Both the position numbers and the translations under genes were made by a program. Below the pieces are notes generated by a model that saw nothing but the letters and a program-made list of their open reading frames with translations, made no database searches and was not told the origin of the DNA. A stretch of 64,000 nt of DNA from the NCBI RefSeq assembly GCF_018139145.2, contig NC_059471.1, forward strand, positions 69,127,520 to 69,191,519, in the 5' to 3' direction. Of the stretch, positions 41,353-53,375 are shown one piece after another (the stretch's first letter is position 1; each line of letters starts with the position of its first letter). Source of the DNA: Gymnogyps californianus. Its lineage: Eukaryota > Chordata > Aves > Accipitriformes > Cathartidae.

Positions 41353-44300
41353 GAAACATATACTTGGCGGGTGGGTAGGGAGAGTAACGCTGCTAGGGAA
41401 AGCGTGCAATGGCTCACACTTCAACAACATGCAATCAAAGAGGCCATGCTGACCTATATTCTCTTTTAACTCCTGAAGTCAAATGCATATCCTCTGCAGA
41501 CTCTGGTGTATACATGATACGTTTTCAAAAAACAAGAACATTTTTTACATCTACTTGCACAACCACCAACTCCCAATCTACTCATGAAACACAAGCAGTT
41601 GATTGTCTAAATGATATCAACATTTAAAATAAATACTGTATTTCAAAAACCAACTTCCATTGCGAGCTTCCTCTGTAGTTGCAATCCAAATACATGCACG
41701 ACTATCATCTTTTTAAACTGGAAAGAAATGAGGAGGGTTACATCTGTTAGTGACTGCATCTGCTAAGAATTCTACAATATATATTGTACAGATTCACATT
41801 ATTTTATTAAGAGGAATCACATGCTTCTTACGTTCTCTCAGCTAGAAGTTTCTCCCAAAAGTCTGAGCTATTAAGAAACTGAATACTGATACCAAATTAC
41901 TACCTAAACTCACTGTAATATGCAAATTTTTTAATTCCTGGCTTAAGCAGGATTTTCCCTCTTGATACTTACTGATATTGACCTAATTCAAATTTGATTA
42001 TGCTGAGCTGCAAACTTCCAGGGCAGTTCCTGCATGAGAAAAAGAAAAAACCCACAAAGAGCGGAGAAATCGTGAATGGGAGGCCAGGAAGCCTCCCCCA
42101 GCAAGGCTACAAACTCTTTGAGAGGACATGTAATATTGCAGTCTCAAAAACAAACAAAAAACCCACAGCCAACCCCCCCCCACACACCTATCTTTCAGAC
42201 TGATAATCAAGCATCAAAATAAATGCAAGCCGTGTCCAGTCACTCTCTGCAAGCTGAAGGAGGCTCACAACAAAGGTACCGTGCCACCAGAATAGCCCCA
42301 GGTTTTTTAAGCATTGCTATTCAAGAGCCATCTGTGAAAGGTGAAGTATTCAAACTCCATTTTATCTCAATTCCCCTATTTTTTTCTTTTCTATTTACAA
42401 CGAGGAATAGGAACTCACAACCTTTCTAATTTTCATTATTTAAGGGTTTACAAGCTGGCTATGTAAGCGCACGTATAAATATCCCTAAAGCCCACATCGG
42501 AAAAGCAACAAAGGTCTTGATTTATGCTTAGGACAGTTCTAAGCATCTCAAGAACCCTTACAAATGTATGCTGAAAGACCTGAATTACCAATTATAATTG
42601 CAGATAGATAAGCAGAAACGGAACTATACACACCAAGGCTGTTCTTAAACTTTGTCTCACAGTATCTTTATGGAAAGGGAAGGATTAGACTTCAACCTTA
42701 GGTAGTGCTTAGCTAAGCAAGCTTCTCAGGCCATGATTTGAACATGAGAGAATTATTTTGGTTTCCTTAATAGGATTATTAATCAAATTACAGATTTCAT
42801 TTTTAGAAACGTCTTGGCATTTATAGTTAGATAACTTTCTTCAGCACTTTAGAAATTAGTATTTTGTACGCATAGTATAATAATTCATTCCAGCGAAACT
42901 TCAGCCTTTTTCTGATTGATACTTTTATTTTTTGTTTGTAAAAACTGCACAATGACAGTCTTTTCCATTCAGCTCAGAATCTTTGAGGACCTGAGTGGTT
43001 AACAACTCATCAGCCCAAGCAGTTCCTTCACAAATCTGTTTTTCCTATTGTATCTTTGCCATGAAAATGTTTTACATAAAGACATATACTACCCACTGAA
43101 TCATACCAGTTCTTCCAAACCTCTCTACTAGAGTCAGAGCTTTTAATTCAATACTTGTGGATTTCAGGGCTGTGAAAGATGACTACAAACAGCATATTAA
43201 TATACTCTTTACAGTAATCTAGTAATCTGCGCATGTAAATTACTGAAAATGCACACCCTCACTGGAAAAAGGCGTTCACCGATGCCTTTTGGAGAAGTGA
43301 AAACCACAGATTCCGATGAATTAGCTACCACAGAAGGATGCAACGCTAAGTCACTATCAGAGAAACACTAGGCAGAGATGCCTGGTTACCACTCTTGGCT
43401 AGGGAGACTAATGTTTAAAATAAGTAAATAAATCTCCCATCTACACAGTTAGAGAAGATTTGCTTTGGAGTGAGATGTAACACAAAATGGACTGTAACAG
43501 GGGCTACAGATTGACTATAGATCACCAATACAGTAGAGTCAAGTAAGGCAGACTCAGCCCACTGGCAATTCAAAGTTAAAGGCTGACTGCAATCCTTGTT
43601 AGAGCTCCTGTTCTGGTAAATTATTCATTCTTTTAGTCCAAAGAAAATCTTTCTTATGTGTACATTCAACACAGCACTGTCTGAATTTGAAATAATAGTG
43701 CCACTACGGTCTCGGTGCTAAAATATATGGATAAGGTGATGTTAAGAGGGACAGGTCAAAGCCATTGCTCGTCTTTGAAACCACCAGGCAGATACAGGGA
43801 ATTGGAGGAAATGCACAGAGCAGATCCTGACTGACGTCTTCAAGGAAAACATTGTCAGAAACTTCTTGATAACTCTCAAAACTGCGAAGTGGCAACCTGA
43901 TATGTTAACACTGATAGAACGAGGCCTGGCCTGGGCACTCCCTACCTGCTGTAAAAGCTGTCATCACCAACAGCTGCAGCAATCACTCCCTGCGCCTGAG
44001 CCTATTTGCTCAGGGTGTTTGGGTTTTACCCTTCCTCCAGGTGCACAGCCACCGGATACGTAAGGATGCTGTAGGCATTACTGTCCAAGCAGAGTATCTT
44101 ATTCTGAAGAGTATGCAAGCTCTGCCCTATTCTGTTCAGGCAAACTGCATCTGAAGTACTGTCAGCATAAATGACAGCTGTTTCACTTTGAAGAGATGGC
44201 AGAAAGAAGTCCAGGCATCTTGGCCCTCAGGTGAAGAAATCTATAATGACTTCAGCTGAGGGAGCAAGTTGAAGAAATCTCTCTCAACCCCCACCAGCAG

Positions 44301-44769
44301 AAAGAGTAGAAAGATTTATTGTTTACTCAAACTCAGGATTTCTTTTACAATGTTGAAAAGCACAGTGCTGCAGAACTCACATAAACTGGGTAAAATTGAG
44401 GGAAGGGAAAAAAAACGAAGACCACAACACAAAATCCCTTACTGAAACTGGAATATGCTCAAATAGTACCTGGTGTTAGAATTCAGTAACGCACTGATGA
44501 AAATGATCTTCCTTGGGAGGAGCAACACATTTTTGTCCCGATATATTTGTGTATCAAAGGCTGGGAAAAACTGGCATTCCAGATTTAAAGTTTTTCTGAG
44601 TCTCCCCTGATGACCCAACTGAAGAAAAACAACAAACTTCATGCAGTTCAAGTACAAAACTACCGTAACTAGGGGTTCACAAGTAAGAGCCAAAGGTAAG
44701 TGGAAGACAAACACTTGGAACTTAGAAGCAGCTTTGGTTCCTGCATGACTTGGTAGGTGGTACATGCTA

Positions 44770-44930
44770 GTCAGTGACGTGCGGTACCGTGACCGTCCTC
44801 TTTGGACACGGCAGAACGGCAGTCCCCAAAGTCAGCACCTTTAATGTCCAGGTCAAAACAAAACCGCTAGGTTCCTCGGATCCACGAAAAGGAACCGAGG
44901 TCCGAGTTGCTAGGATCGCTACTTCCTAAG
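44770..44930. other. CpG-dense block in AT-rich noncoding DNA
   Basis: About a dozen CpG dinucleotides fall within 160 bases, far more than in the surrounding kilobases, although overall GC content is only moderate. It contains an 8-base palindrome CGGTACCG near 44781 and paired CCTCGG/CCGAGG words near 44873-44900. Either the sequence is young, such as a recent insertion not yet depleted of CpG, or it is protected from methylation as a regulatory element. I see no LTR ends, tRNA fold or coding frame. Confidence 0.45.
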
Positions 44931-46725
44931 AACACAGAGTCCCCCAAAACACCTGCTTTTTCTTCCAAGTTAATCATCAGAAACTGTTGAAGCAGTTTTT
45001 GCCTGCACTGCCCCAGAAACTTTGCTTTAGGTTGACAACAAGAAGAGAAATGTTAACACAGCTTTGGTTCCAACGCAGCATACAGCAGCCCTAGCCGCAG
45101 GCACTGCTATTATTGCTGTTTGAAAGATAACTAGATATTCCAAAATTTCATAATACCCAAATAAAATTTGGCAACAGCCTACCTTCTGAGGTTTTCAGCA
45201 CTGATTTTCTCCCTTTCATGTCTTGTACACATTTGATGGTGTCTTATTCTACTCATTTTAATCATGCCAATTCAGTGGCAGACTACAAATGAAAATGCAA
45301 TAGAAACATTGCAGGCCCTGTAACAATAGTCAAAACAAAGATTTCCTATGGCAGCTGTCAAATTAATGACATCTCCAAAGCTACCTAAATACAGTATCTG
45401 GGCAGAAATCCAATTATGTCAATTCTGTCTGAATACCCCAAAAGAGAGTCCTACTGGGGCTAGAAGTGGAAATAATTTTAAGTGCAGATTAGCTACATAA
45501 GCAGCTCCACACTTGAAACCAGAACAAGGGAACAAAAACCTAAAGGCATGACATTTATCTGGACACAAGGGAGAGGGGAAAAAGAACTGTTAGACATCTG
45601 GCAAAAGGTCAAAGCCAATTACCTTGTCCAAATTTGCCCCCTAAGATAATAGCTTCCACGTTCAGTTCTTCAAAAAAAGATGTATTGACTCCAATAATTA
45701 AAAAGATTTCTGCTTACCTCTACATCCTCCACTACCGCCTTGGTTTCTCCAGAATTTCTTTTTCCAAACAAAATATTAACAGCAGTAGTAGAACATGCCA
45801 ACTTCCCAGAAGCATGAACTAAATTTATCTAAAACCTACATAAAAGAAAATAATATTCTCTCTCACTTAAATATTAGGCAGCAGTGACAAATGGTATGCA
45901 GGGCTTTTAATTCAAGAGTATGATTTCTTGCTGCTTTTGCTGCTTTCCTTAAACCATTGTAACCACTGATTTCCCTTTTGCCTTGGAAGTGACTGCGTTA
46001 CTGCTTAATTATGTGGCAAATTCAGTTTGCTGAACCTTGCCACAGGATTCTGTTTATTTGTGGTTTTAAAACGGACAATGATCAAGGTGGGGGGAAAAAC
46101 AGCCTTTTAATTCAACAAATTAAAAAATACAAGGATTTTTGTTTTCTTTCTTTGCAGACATATTAAAATAACTGCTTTTGAAACTACAGATAAATATGTT
46201 TATTTGTTTTTTAAATGAAACTATTCAAGAGATTGCAACGAAACTAAAGAAAAAACTGCACGTGCCAAATAACTGAAGCAATATATATTGGTTAGTAACT
46301 ACATTCTAACTAGAAACCTTTATCTCTATTATGAATAGATAAATAAACCTTTAAATAAATATAAGTGAGTGATGATGAAAAATAGCAGACTGATTTAGAC
46401 AAAGTTTCTAACCCTGATCTGTCCATATACTGGAGAGAACGCTTTCAAAGATAAGGATATAACTCACTGTACACATATTGCGAGTGCTTCTCCTATCAAC
46501 ACAGTATCAAATTCAGGAGAGAGTAAAGCATTCATTATGAATGGCCCTATATTTAGGATTGCACATTCCAGGCTGTGCTTCTTACACCAAGACTCACACA
46601 GTTAGAGGTGGGATTTTTTTGTTGCTGTTGGGTTGGTTTCTTTTTTTCCTGAGCACAGTCATTAGGGATATTCAGAAAAGTCTGAAAATAAGAAGCTTTT
46701 TTGGTCAAAATCTGGTAAGTTCTAG

Positions 46726-46730
46726 AGTGT
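46726..46730 (+). repeat. Target-site duplication, left copy (AGTGT)
   Basis: Identical to 47366-47370; it abuts the TG end of the insertion exactly. Confidence 0.85.
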
Positions 46731-46768
46731 TGTCCTGGTTTCGGCTGGGACAGAGTTAACTTTCTTTT
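46731..46768 (+). repeat. Left 38-bp terminal inverted repeat of the LTR-like element
   Basis: The sequence from TGTCCTGGTTTCGG to TTTCTTTT is the exact reverse complement of 47328-47365. The match stops abruptly at the next base (T here, C on the other arm). Confidence 0.9.
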
Positions 46769-46992
46769 TAGTAGCTGGTACAGTGCTGTGTTTTGGATTT
46801 AGTGTGAGAATGATGTTGATAACACACTGATGTTTTAGTTGTTGCTAAGTAGCGCTTATCTTAAGCCAAGGACTTTTCAGTTTCCCATGCTCTGCCAGCA
46901 AGCAGGTGTGCAAGAAGCTGGGAGGGAGCAGAGCCAGGACAGCTGACCTGAACTAGCCAAAGGGGTATTCCATACCATGGAACATCATGCCC

Positions 46993-47002
46993 AGTATATA
47001 AA
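46993..47002 (+). promoter_or_regulatory. TATA box of the LTR-like element
   Basis: AGTATATAAA lies 262 bases inside the element and is followed by a GC-rich, CpG-bearing stretch (about 47015-47070), the arrangement expected at a U3/R promoter. It could start transcription rightwards, opposite to NCK2. Confidence 0.6.
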
Positions 47003-47221
47003 CAGGGGGGAGTTGGCCGGGAGGCGCGGATCGCGGCTCGGGAACTAACTGGGCATCGGTCAGCGGGTGGCAAGCAATTGCATTGTGCATCACTGGGTTT
47101 TTTTCCTCCCCCCCCCCCCTCCTTTTTTTGTTATAGTCCTTTTCATTACTATTATTATTATATTTCATTATTACTATTGTTAGTCTTATATTTTTTGTCA
47201 ATCGAGCTGAGCCACCCCACC

Positions 47222-47305
47222 ATGGCGGAGCCGCCCGAGCCGCCCTGCCCCGCCCCACGCCCCTTGAGCAAAAATGATCCCACGAATGGGTTTGCCTTTG
47301 CCTGA
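47222..47305 (+). CDS. 27-codon ORF inside the LTR-like element
   Basis: ATG at 47222 sits in an excellent context (CCACCATGG). The frame runs 27 codons to TGA at 47303-47305. The first half is proline-rich (MAEPPEPPCPAPRP) and GC-rich, unlike the AT-rich sequence just before it. It matches no viral or host protein that I recognise. It may be chance, or a captured fragment of a host exon. Treat it as an open frame rather than a gene. Confidence 0.2.
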   Translation: MAEPPEPPCPAPRPLSKNDPTNGFAFA

Positions 47306-47327
47306 GGACCTGGGTGCACTTGGTGGG

Positions 47328-47365
47328 AAAAGAAAGTTAACTCTGTCCCAGCCGAAACCAGGACA
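47328..47365 (-). repeat. Right 38-bp terminal inverted repeat of the LTR-like element
   Basis: Reverse complement of 46731-46768 with no mismatch. It ends with CA next to the target duplication. Confidence 0.9.
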
Positions 47366-47370
47366 AGTGT
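47366..47370 (+). repeat. Target-site duplication, right copy (AGTGT)
   Basis: Identical to 46726-46730; it abuts the CA end of the insertion exactly. Confidence 0.85.
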
Positions 47371-48341
47371 ACAGCTAACTCAAGAAGAAATTCAAAGAAA
47401 TGGGTAATACACAAATGCAAGGTTGCACTCCAGAACTCAAGATAGCCTTAATTCAAAGTGGTGCCAATGGAGACCAGCTACCACCTTCACCCGCTCAGTG
47501 CATTTAATCTCAAAATCATTTTTAGAAGCATGCACAGAGATCCTTTTGCAAGCCAACAATTTTGGATATTACCAGTTTGGACCAAACTCAAATCAGTAAC
47601 CCATCACATTTTCTGATGTTAAAGCATAACTTGGAATATCAGACACAATAATTTTAACTAAACTTGTTAATAATACACTTTACTGTATTTTCTTACAATG
47701 AAAAAATACAGAGTTTATTTAAAATAGCTTCCAATTGAACCATGCAGTCAATGAGGTTGCCAGAAACATTTTGGCAAAGCCTAGAACAAACTCCTTCAGC
47801 TTCAATTTTTTTTTTTTTAAGTTTAAGAATATGTACAAGGAATCCATTTGTTGCCAGTTCTTTATTACAAGAGATTTCATTTTTGCATTTGCTCTCTGGA
47901 ACACACCAAGCACAGTACCATGAATCCTCCTTTATGTCACACAGGCACTGCAAATCCAATTACTACTCTATTAGGTCTCATTTAAATCCCATATGGTATG
48001 ACAATAAACTGAACGAAATGAGCATCAGTACGTTTTTCAACCATCTTTACAGTACGACATAGATGGCAATCACAGCTTAATAAAATTTCATTTACAAGGA
48101 CGGTAGCTCTGAATTTTCTCTTTCTCTGCCAGGCATTTCAGGGAGACTTGGGAAACGCCGCTTCTTCCCACCCTCCCTTGAACAAGCCAGTTGGCCATTG
48201 CTATTTCATGCTTCTCAAACGCCTGAGCCTTCTGCTTGTAGCACAGAAGTTTGTCCTGGTGCTCAATGCTTAAAACACATGCAAACTCTACCAACCACCA
48301 CCTAGTGAATTCAACATTTACTCCAAAGGTGTCACGGTTTC

Positions 48342-48364
48342 TTTTTTTTTTTTTTTTTTTTTTT
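48342..48364 (+). repeat. T23 homopolymer
   Basis: The longest single-base run that I found in the window. The flanks do not show a target duplication or a recognisable retroposon body, so I do not call it a processed-transcript tail. Confidence 0.9.
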
Positions 48365-51300
48365 AAATTTCCTGGGTAAGGAACTCTTTGATGCAGGGTA
48401 ACATCAGGTTGGGAAGTGGGGAAGGGAGAGCAAAACAAAACTCCACCAATCTGAAGGGTACTGAAAAGATGATGGCATTATTTGGTAAGCTCTTATCCTA
48501 TCTGGATATAAAAAAAACCTATCATTGCTAAATATTGCAAAGCAAATTTGCACAACTTTCAGAAGCTCTGAATACTTCACCACTTCAGTGAGTTATTTAT
48601 GGATATATTATAAACATGTGCCCTCTACCTTCATTACAGTATTTCCCAAGCTTGTCTCACTACCTAGCAACTACTGTTTATAGATGTCCAGGTCTGCCCT
48701 TTCTTTTGGGAATGCAAAAAACCCAAAGACAACAAACAAAAAACCCCTCATTTGTAGTAAGCAGTCGCCACAGTCAAACCTCTCCCTAAAGGATGCCTAA
48801 GAGCCTTGTTGAATAGCTGTTTCTTAATAGCTGACCTGACTAAATCATCTTCCTCGTGCAGGCTAGAAATCAAAATGTCATTCTGACATTTAAACACATG
48901 ATCTGTTGTTAAAGCACAAAAGCCAGGAAAACATATGCTGTCCACCTTCAAACACACTCCCCAGACACTTTGTTGCTAGGACATAAAGATTCAAAGTTTC
49001 AAGAACAGACTTTTAAATATTTCAGTCATCCCATTAAACAATTTTAGTTATAATTTAATAAAATTTTGTCCTTTACATGCCCACCGCCAATAGTCAGTAA
49101 AAGCATGAGAAATAGCTAAGTTCCAGGTTGAGAGTACGCTGATGGGGGGAGGAGAGGGTAATTAAGTCTTTTCAAGGTTTGTGCTCCAATTCTGCAATTA
49201 GAATGGGAAGATTTGGGCCAGAGCTTTCTCTGTGCGGAGATTATAAAGACAGCAACATTATTGATTTTTTTTCCCCTTTTGCTAGAAAAGGAATCAAAAG
49301 CAGAGGCATTTTTCCACGCATATTACTCAATCACATGGTCTTTTCTAGTGTATTTCCATGGGTTTTTTCTGCGTGCTCTTTAAAATGCCTTCCCCACTGC
49401 TTTGCCTACCTTTTGCTCCAATTTAAGTTCTTCCCATTTATCTTCATCTTATATCTAAAACTATGGGCAGGCCACATTAGGGAACAACAAAAGCCTAAGA
49501 TCACAGACCCTGAATTAACTCTGCCTGCAACTTCAAGCAATATAACAGACCTTAAGGAACAGAAGCTTCATGACAAAAATATGAAGATGCCAGCTTTACG
49601 ATCCAAATGTCTTTGCCTGAAAATGAAGCTAAGAGTATCATCTCTCAGTGTTGAAAGCTAATAAAGAACTGAAAACACTAAATTGTACTTGTATACTTAA
49701 TAATTTTGAAAATTCTGGTTTACTTTCAAGGAGGTGGAACAATTTCCCCTCCTTTCTACAGGATTTTAATTATATTTGCTTTCATTGTATTTTAACATTC
49801 TTTTCAGTAGGCTATGATGGCAAATACAGATCCTATAACAAGAACTTATCCTCTAGTGAAGTTACACCTCTTGAACTGCAAAAGAGCACAAATATCCCAC
49901 ACGCTTCAGGACATAAAGCCTATTGCCATGAAATCTAAGAGTAACAGTCCCAGAAACCCACTGTCAATTGCTAAAGCATACACACAATTTTTCTTCAAAA
50001 AATCAGTTATAGCAACCTTCCATTTAAATCAGCAATATCACAGATACCACGAGTCCTTTCTTCTTGACAAATACAAAGCAACAGTTCCCAGTAAAAATCA
50101 AGAATTTTCAAAACTAGAGCCTAAATACAGACTACGAACATATCAAGTGTTTAAATTATAGCCACTGTATTTTTAGAAGCACTAGGTACCTTAAGAAAGC
50201 AGTTCAACAAGCTTCATGTTCTTAGCACATTTGACATATGGTAGCAAAAAAAATGATTTAAAAAAAAAAAAAATCAGTCCAGGAACAGACATCCTGTGCG
50301 AACAGGATTCAAAATTCTGGTGATGGTCCAACAGTCAGAAATAAACATACCACAGTGAAGCAATACCAAGGACAAAAAGCATGATGCATCATCTAGTACT
50401 GGTTCTGCCTCCTTATGGGGTACACCATTAACTCATTCCTTTGCCAAAAAATGATTCTCACCTTACGTTTTACTGACTTGTAGTAACTTTACATGTGCAA
50501 ACTTACTTGTTCAACTAGAATTACCTTACCCTTCCTGCTGATGACGGGCATTGATGATCTCAAGAAGGGTCAATCAATATTCAGTGTTTCAAAATACACA
50601 TGGAACAAAGCAACTCAGGCCTACTTATTTTTATTACAGACAGATTACTATCTCAATTTGTGGGACACAAAGGAAACAGAGGACAGAAAAAAAAGGAACC
50701 CTCCAGAGCGCATACCCACCAAAATCCCTTAGCATGGGTTTCTATACCTATTACTGATCAGTAATGAAGTTTTGAAGAAGATAGTGCTGCACTTATAAAC
50801 TGTAAAGCTAAACGTTACACACTTTGCATAACTTATGTTTCAGAAGCCAGTTTTAGCTTTGCCACCTAAAAAAGCTGGCTGGCTTCACCACAGAAACATG
50901 ACTCCTCTTTTCTGCAGCATACAACCTGATGGGAGCTTCAAATGAGCACACTTGATCTGAGAACCAAACTCAAAGCTGTCACAGAGCGAAAACGCCTCCT
51001 GTTTGAATAAAGCTTCAGATTCTTGAAGGAAGTATCACCTCAAAGGAGGGCGGTATTGTTTCTTTTTCCAGCCTTTTAATATACCCACAGGCAAAAAACT
51101 TCTTTTTCCCATCCATGCTCTCCCCAGAGCTGCGAGGCAGGAGGACTGCCTGGACCTGCTACTTGAAGAGTTACGCTGGCAAGCAGAAGAGTAGGTAATC
51201 TGACATAAACACCAGCTTTAAAAAGTTCTTGGCACATGTTACTCAGTCAAATTTATGATGTCAAATTAAGAATGAGCTATCAGACTAATACATTCACATC

Positions 51301-53164
51301 CGCAAACTTTGAAGGCATCTTGTATACCTCTACAGAAACTTTACTGAAAAACGGAATAAGACTGTGGGGTCCTCAAAAATCAACCACAGGACTTCTGTAA
51401 TTCTCAGCAGGGCAGGATTTCCCCCACTACTCGAAAGACTGACTCAGGCTAATTACCACCAAATGTTATGAAACAATCCTTCACTAAAAAAAAACAACCC
51501 AAAACAAAACAAAAAAACACCCCACACATCTATGGTTTCAAAGAAAACTTGCAGAACTAAAAGTGTGTGTAAATTGATGGCCTGAGGGCAGCATGAGTTC
51601 TGCTTCAGGTCTACAGAGCTTCTCTGTACAGTACCAACATGTAAACGAGAGTACAAATCTACGGGGGATATATCCTGGTTGCTAGACCATGCTATCACAT
51701 CTTCATTACTGCCATTACCTGCAATATCTAGATTAAAGCTTGGATGGGCATGCAATCACAACTTAATTTTATTGCAGAGAGATCTGCCAAATTGCTCCTC
51801 GCTGGCGTCTTCAAAACGAGAGCTTGGACAGCAGATGTAGTCTTTTAGTAAGTGGCTGGTAAAGACCCCACGCCTTGCGTACAATACGGAGCAGGAGACT
51901 GGTGTGATAACTCACATGAGAAAGCTGAGCAGTGCAAAAGCGGAGGGCGAAACAGGACAACAGCAGCGAAAATGTAAGAGGAACAACATTGAAAGAGATG
52001 CAGAAAGATTTTACGCAATTAGCAATTCCCTGCACAGACAGGGAAGGAAAAATACACACAGAGGAGCTATGCAGAGTTTAGTTTTCTTAATTAAGCTGAT
52101 GACAAACAACCCTTAACTATAACAGATTTTTTAAAGTATTCAGAACAATTTGACAGAAAATAAGGGTTGACTGGTAATAGCCTAGGTGCAGACATCCTTT
52201 TTGATACCTTGAAATTTCAGAGATAATAAATTTAGGAAATTTATAAACAATAAAGGAAATGCAGACCATCTGCACTGAGTATTACACCCAAAGATCTCAG
52301 GTTTTAGTTAAGGTTTTGTATTTGACAGCTTAAACTCTAATCCTCAAAGATAAAATAAAATACTAATGAATTTGATCCAGTCTTTCAGAAGGGGAAGAAT
52401 TGTGGAGATTTTTGTTGTTAATTCTGATCCAAGTCAAAGACACAAGATGAAAAGGTTCAGCATACAGGGATTCTTCAAATGTCTGACTACATGTTCATTT
52501 GGTGATTTTTCAAAGTCGCTTTCCAAAGTTTCTTTAAAGATGTGAATACACACAGCATTTCTAGAAAAAGTGGGAGAAGGGTTTTCAAATGAAGATATGA
52601 AGAAAGAGGCCTAACTAACATATCCATAATGTACTAATACTCCTCTTAAACCATTTCAAAACCAGTTTCTATACAGATGGAAATCTGAGAACTGTATTAC
52701 CATTCTGACACAGAACACTATGCTTAAAAACTGTTGTGTGTGTAACAGGTAAAACTAAAAACTCTAAAATGTCTTTTATTTTATTCCTACCAAAAAACCA
52801 GAAGTTGTATTTCAGAAATGCCAAATTCTTGATCACAAATAAACATTACATTGAGTACATGCTTAATGCTACATATGGTGCTACAGAATTTCAAGAGCAA
52901 AGAACAATGTCTTATTATTGTTGAGGTTTTTTACTTATACTCCAGAAGTTTTTAAGTGGTGTACAGATATGAAATGAGATTCTGTGTAAAAAAAAAAAAT
53001 GTTTGCTTAAATTATTAAAAAAAAAAAAAAGTCCGTCATCTCAGAAAGAGGAAGATCATTTAAAGATGGATTTCACAAAAAAAAAAAAAAAAAGGCACGC
53101 CCATTCAGGGAGAAAGAAAGGATATTCTTTTCCCCTCCCAGAAATTTCCCTGAATTTTCAGTTA

Positions 53165-53375
53165 CCCGTTGCCCCCCACAAAAGGACATGCTCTCAGCAT
53201 CAGGAACCCCCCCACCCGGTGTCCGTTCATGCTCCTGACTGTGGCCTTTAACCGGGGCGGGGGGGGAGAACTGCCCCGTGGCCCGGAGCAGGAACGTGCA
53301 CACCCAGATCCGAAGCGTGGCTCCTAGCCCTCCTGCCCGCCGCCACCAGCGAGAACCACAGCTTCCTGCTTCTTG
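53165..53375. promoter_or_regulatory. Small CpG-rich block, candidate regulatory element or alternative promoter
   Basis: Roughly 200 bases with about 13 CpG sites and GC content well above its AT-rich surroundings. It includes a GGGGCGGGGGGGG run at 53254-53266 that resembles GC-box sequence. It meets the minimum length of a CpG island but is small compared with a typical vertebrate housekeeping promoter. On the minus strand a possible donor (GGGTAACT) follows the block near 53160, so it could be a minor first exon for NCK2. That is inference; no core promoter motif is evident. Confidence 0.3.

Larger units (their letters stand above)
36166..46730 (-). other. Noncoding upstream sequence between the candidate 5' exon and the LTR-like insertion
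   Basis: Apart from the CR1 fragment, no gene or recognised repeat is visible. There are moderately GC-rich patches at about 37490-37800 and 38840-38880, a T19 run at 41331-41349, a 20-bp perfect palindrome at 39804-39823 and a CpG-dense block at 44770-44930. Open frames here (for example 37674-38057 plus and 44439-44765 minus) look random in composition and match no family that I recognise. Confidence 0.5.
46731..47365 (+). mobile_element. Complete LTR-like insertion (ERV-type) with 5-bp target duplication and 38-bp perfect terminal inverted repeats
   Basis: The element begins TGTCCTGG and ends CCAGGACA, the TG...CA ends of retroviral LTRs, and is flanked on each side by AGTGT (46726-46730 and 47366-47370). 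A 5-bp duplication is usual for ERVL-type integrases. The left 300 bases resemble a U3 region that I associate with LTRs in neoavian genomes, with a TATA box (AGTATATAAA) at 46993-47002. Downstream lie a C-run, AT-rich sequence and a GC-rich segment. The first 38 bases and the last 38 bases are exact reverse complements, much longer than the few-base inverted ends normal for an LTR. There is no gag, pol or env, so it is a solo LTR or a nonautonomous derivative. The duplication is intact, so the insertion is fairly young. Orientation is assigned from the TATA box. Confidence 0.85.

Noticed and set aside
46953..47305. Open frames on both strands of the LTR-like element
   Set aside because: They arise from the GC-rich noncoding part of the element. 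Only the ATG frame at 47222 was kept, as a low-confidence note.
48342..48364. T23 run considered as the tail of a processed pseudogene or SINE
   Set aside because: No recognisable retroposon body or flanking target duplication was seen next to it.
49179..49661. 160-codon open frame on the plus strand
   Set aside because: Starts at GTG, has low-complexity hydrophobic stretches and no domain or splice evidence.
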